Shown one piece after another: positions 6,643-7,221 of a DNA stretch of 7,221 bases; position 1 is the first letter of the stretch, and each line of letters opens with the position of its first letter. A program made the position numbers and the translations under genes. The notes beneath the pieces were generated by a model, which did not search any database, had not been told where the DNA came from, and saw only the letters and a list, made by a program, of their open reading frames with translations. This stretch comes from Bacilli bacterium (lineage in GTDB: Bacteria; Bacillota_I; Bacilli_A; RF39; UBA660). The stretch spans positions 1 to 7,221 of the forward strand of contig JAILQR010000099.1 of assembly GCA_024698845.1 (NCBI GenBank), read 5' to 3'.

Positions 6643-6647
6643 AGGAG
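6643..6647 (+). promoter_or_regulatory. Shine-Dalgarno of paralogue 3
   Basis: AGGAG lies 8 nt before the ATG at 6656 and fixes that start. The TATAAT at 6628-6633 has no recognisable -35 at the right distance, so the gene is probably co-transcribed with paralogue 2, whose stop is 35 nt upstream with no hairpin between. Confidence 0.8.
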
Positions 6648-6655
6648 TGTAGAAT

Positions 6656-7221
6656 ATGAATCAAAATTTCAAACAAACTAAATTAATTATATTTCTATGT
6701 ATAACAATATCTGCATTCTTTGGTATAGCTTATGCAGCTTTTACGAAAAATATATCAATTAGTGGTACAGGAACAGTTAATAAAACATCTTGGAAGATTG
6801 TTTTCAAAGATTTAGAAACACCACCAGATTTAACTGGTGATGCTGAACAAGTTTCTACACCAACTATAAAACAAAATGGTACAGAATTATCTGATTATAG
6901 AGTATATTTTTATAAGAATAATGATTCAATTACATATACATTTAAAGTTGCAAATGATGGTAATTTTGATGCAAAATTAACTAGCATCAATATTCCAACT
7001 CCAACTTGTACTAAAACGCTAGCTGGAGTTAATTCTGATGCAACTACGACATGTAGTAATTTAACTTATACATTGAAATACGATGATGGTACTAATTTGC
7101 AACTTAATGATACACTTGATGCTGGTACCTATAGAACACTTAAACTTAAACTTGAATATACATCAACATCACAACCAACTGCAGATGTTGAAATATCTAA
7201 TTTAGGTATATCTTTAACATA
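6656..7221 (+). CDS. SipW-type signal-peptide protein, TasA/camelysin-like, paralogue 3, 3' end cut by the window
   Basis: The frame is open from 6656 to the window edge, 188 complete codons plus two bases. The N-terminus is MNQNFKQTK, then a hydrophobic core and SAFFGIAYAAFTKNISISG, with a cut expected after AYA (27/28). This signal context is shared with the two upstream genes, although the first residues differ. The mature domain has VYFYKNNDSITYTFKV and ANDGNFDAKL (82-108), corresponding to the KNYG-x-F-x-AK block of the paralogues, and Cys118/Cys133 with the same C-x14-C spacing as paralogue 1. Here the PGQ/PDQ turn is replaced by NND. The last visible residues, DVEISNLGISLT followed by TA, align with the end of paralogue 1 (DVEISTITLTY), so the stop codon should lie only a few codons past the window. 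It is probably a third subunit of the same surface structure. Confidence 0.86.
   Translation, partial: MNQNFKQTKLIIFLCITISAFFGIAYAAFTKNISISGTGTVNKTSWKIVFKDLETPPDLTGDAEQVSTPTIKQNGTELSDYRVYFYKNNDSITYTFKVANDGNFDAKLTSINIPTPTCTKTLAGVNSDATTTCSNLTYTLKYDDGTNLQLNDTLDAGTYRTLKLKLEYTSTSQPTADVEISNLGISLT

Noticed and set aside
6621..6650. Separate promoter for paralogue 3 based on TATAAT at 6628-6633
   Set aside because: The expected -35 position (6605-6610, TACTCA) does not resemble the consensus and no extended -10 TG is present; the short 35-nt gap fits co-transcription.

Overview
The window is very AT-rich, with third codon positions almost all A or T, Gram-positive-type ribosome-binding sites and short hairpin-plus-T-tract terminators. 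All genes are on the + strand. Tryptophan is always TGG and no gene contains an in-frame TGA, so this uses the standard bacterial code, not the Mycoplasma code. The protein types (HtrA, InlB/Flg_new-type repeat protein, tandem SipW-type signal-peptide proteins) fit a low-GC Bacillota. An uncultured gut lineage of Bacilli such as the RF39 group is my best guess, from memory of similar proteins and not from any search.

Layout. (1) Positions 1-1101 hold the 3' part of an HtrA/DegP-type serine protease with an intact catalytic triad and one PDZ domain; its start and membrane anchor lie before the window. An intrinsic terminator closes this unit at about 1117-1138. (2) A promoter region (1169-1197) precedes a single 1301-residue secreted or surface protein (1215-5120). 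It consists of a signal peptide, a beta-sandwich-like domain, an internal sortase-like NPKTN motif with two hydrophobic segments, eleven small beta modules, and a C-terminal domain with an RPVIEI end. It is followed by its own terminator (5124-5156). (3) A good sigma-A-type promoter (5171-5199) and a near-perfect Shine-Dalgarno start a run of three tandem paralogues (5227-5856, 5931-6620, 6656 to the window edge). They encode small exported proteins with SipW-type signal peptides, related in pattern to the TasA/camelysin fibre and matrix proteins. A hairpin lies between the first and second paralogue.

How it fits together. Everything visible acts outside the membrane: a quality-control protease, a large repeat-rich adhesin-like protein, and a set of probable fibre subunits. 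I infer a cell-surface or extracellular-matrix locus. The three transcription units are separated by terminators, so they need not be co-regulated. The dedicated SipW-like signal peptidase and any sortase are not in the window.

Most notable points: the tandem fibre-like paralogues with a conserved cysteine pair; the class B-like sorting motif placed near the N-terminus of the large protein and followed by a second export-like segment; and a four-module super-repeat in its stalk. No RNA gene, mobile element, CRISPR array or gene-free stretch over 300 bases was seen.
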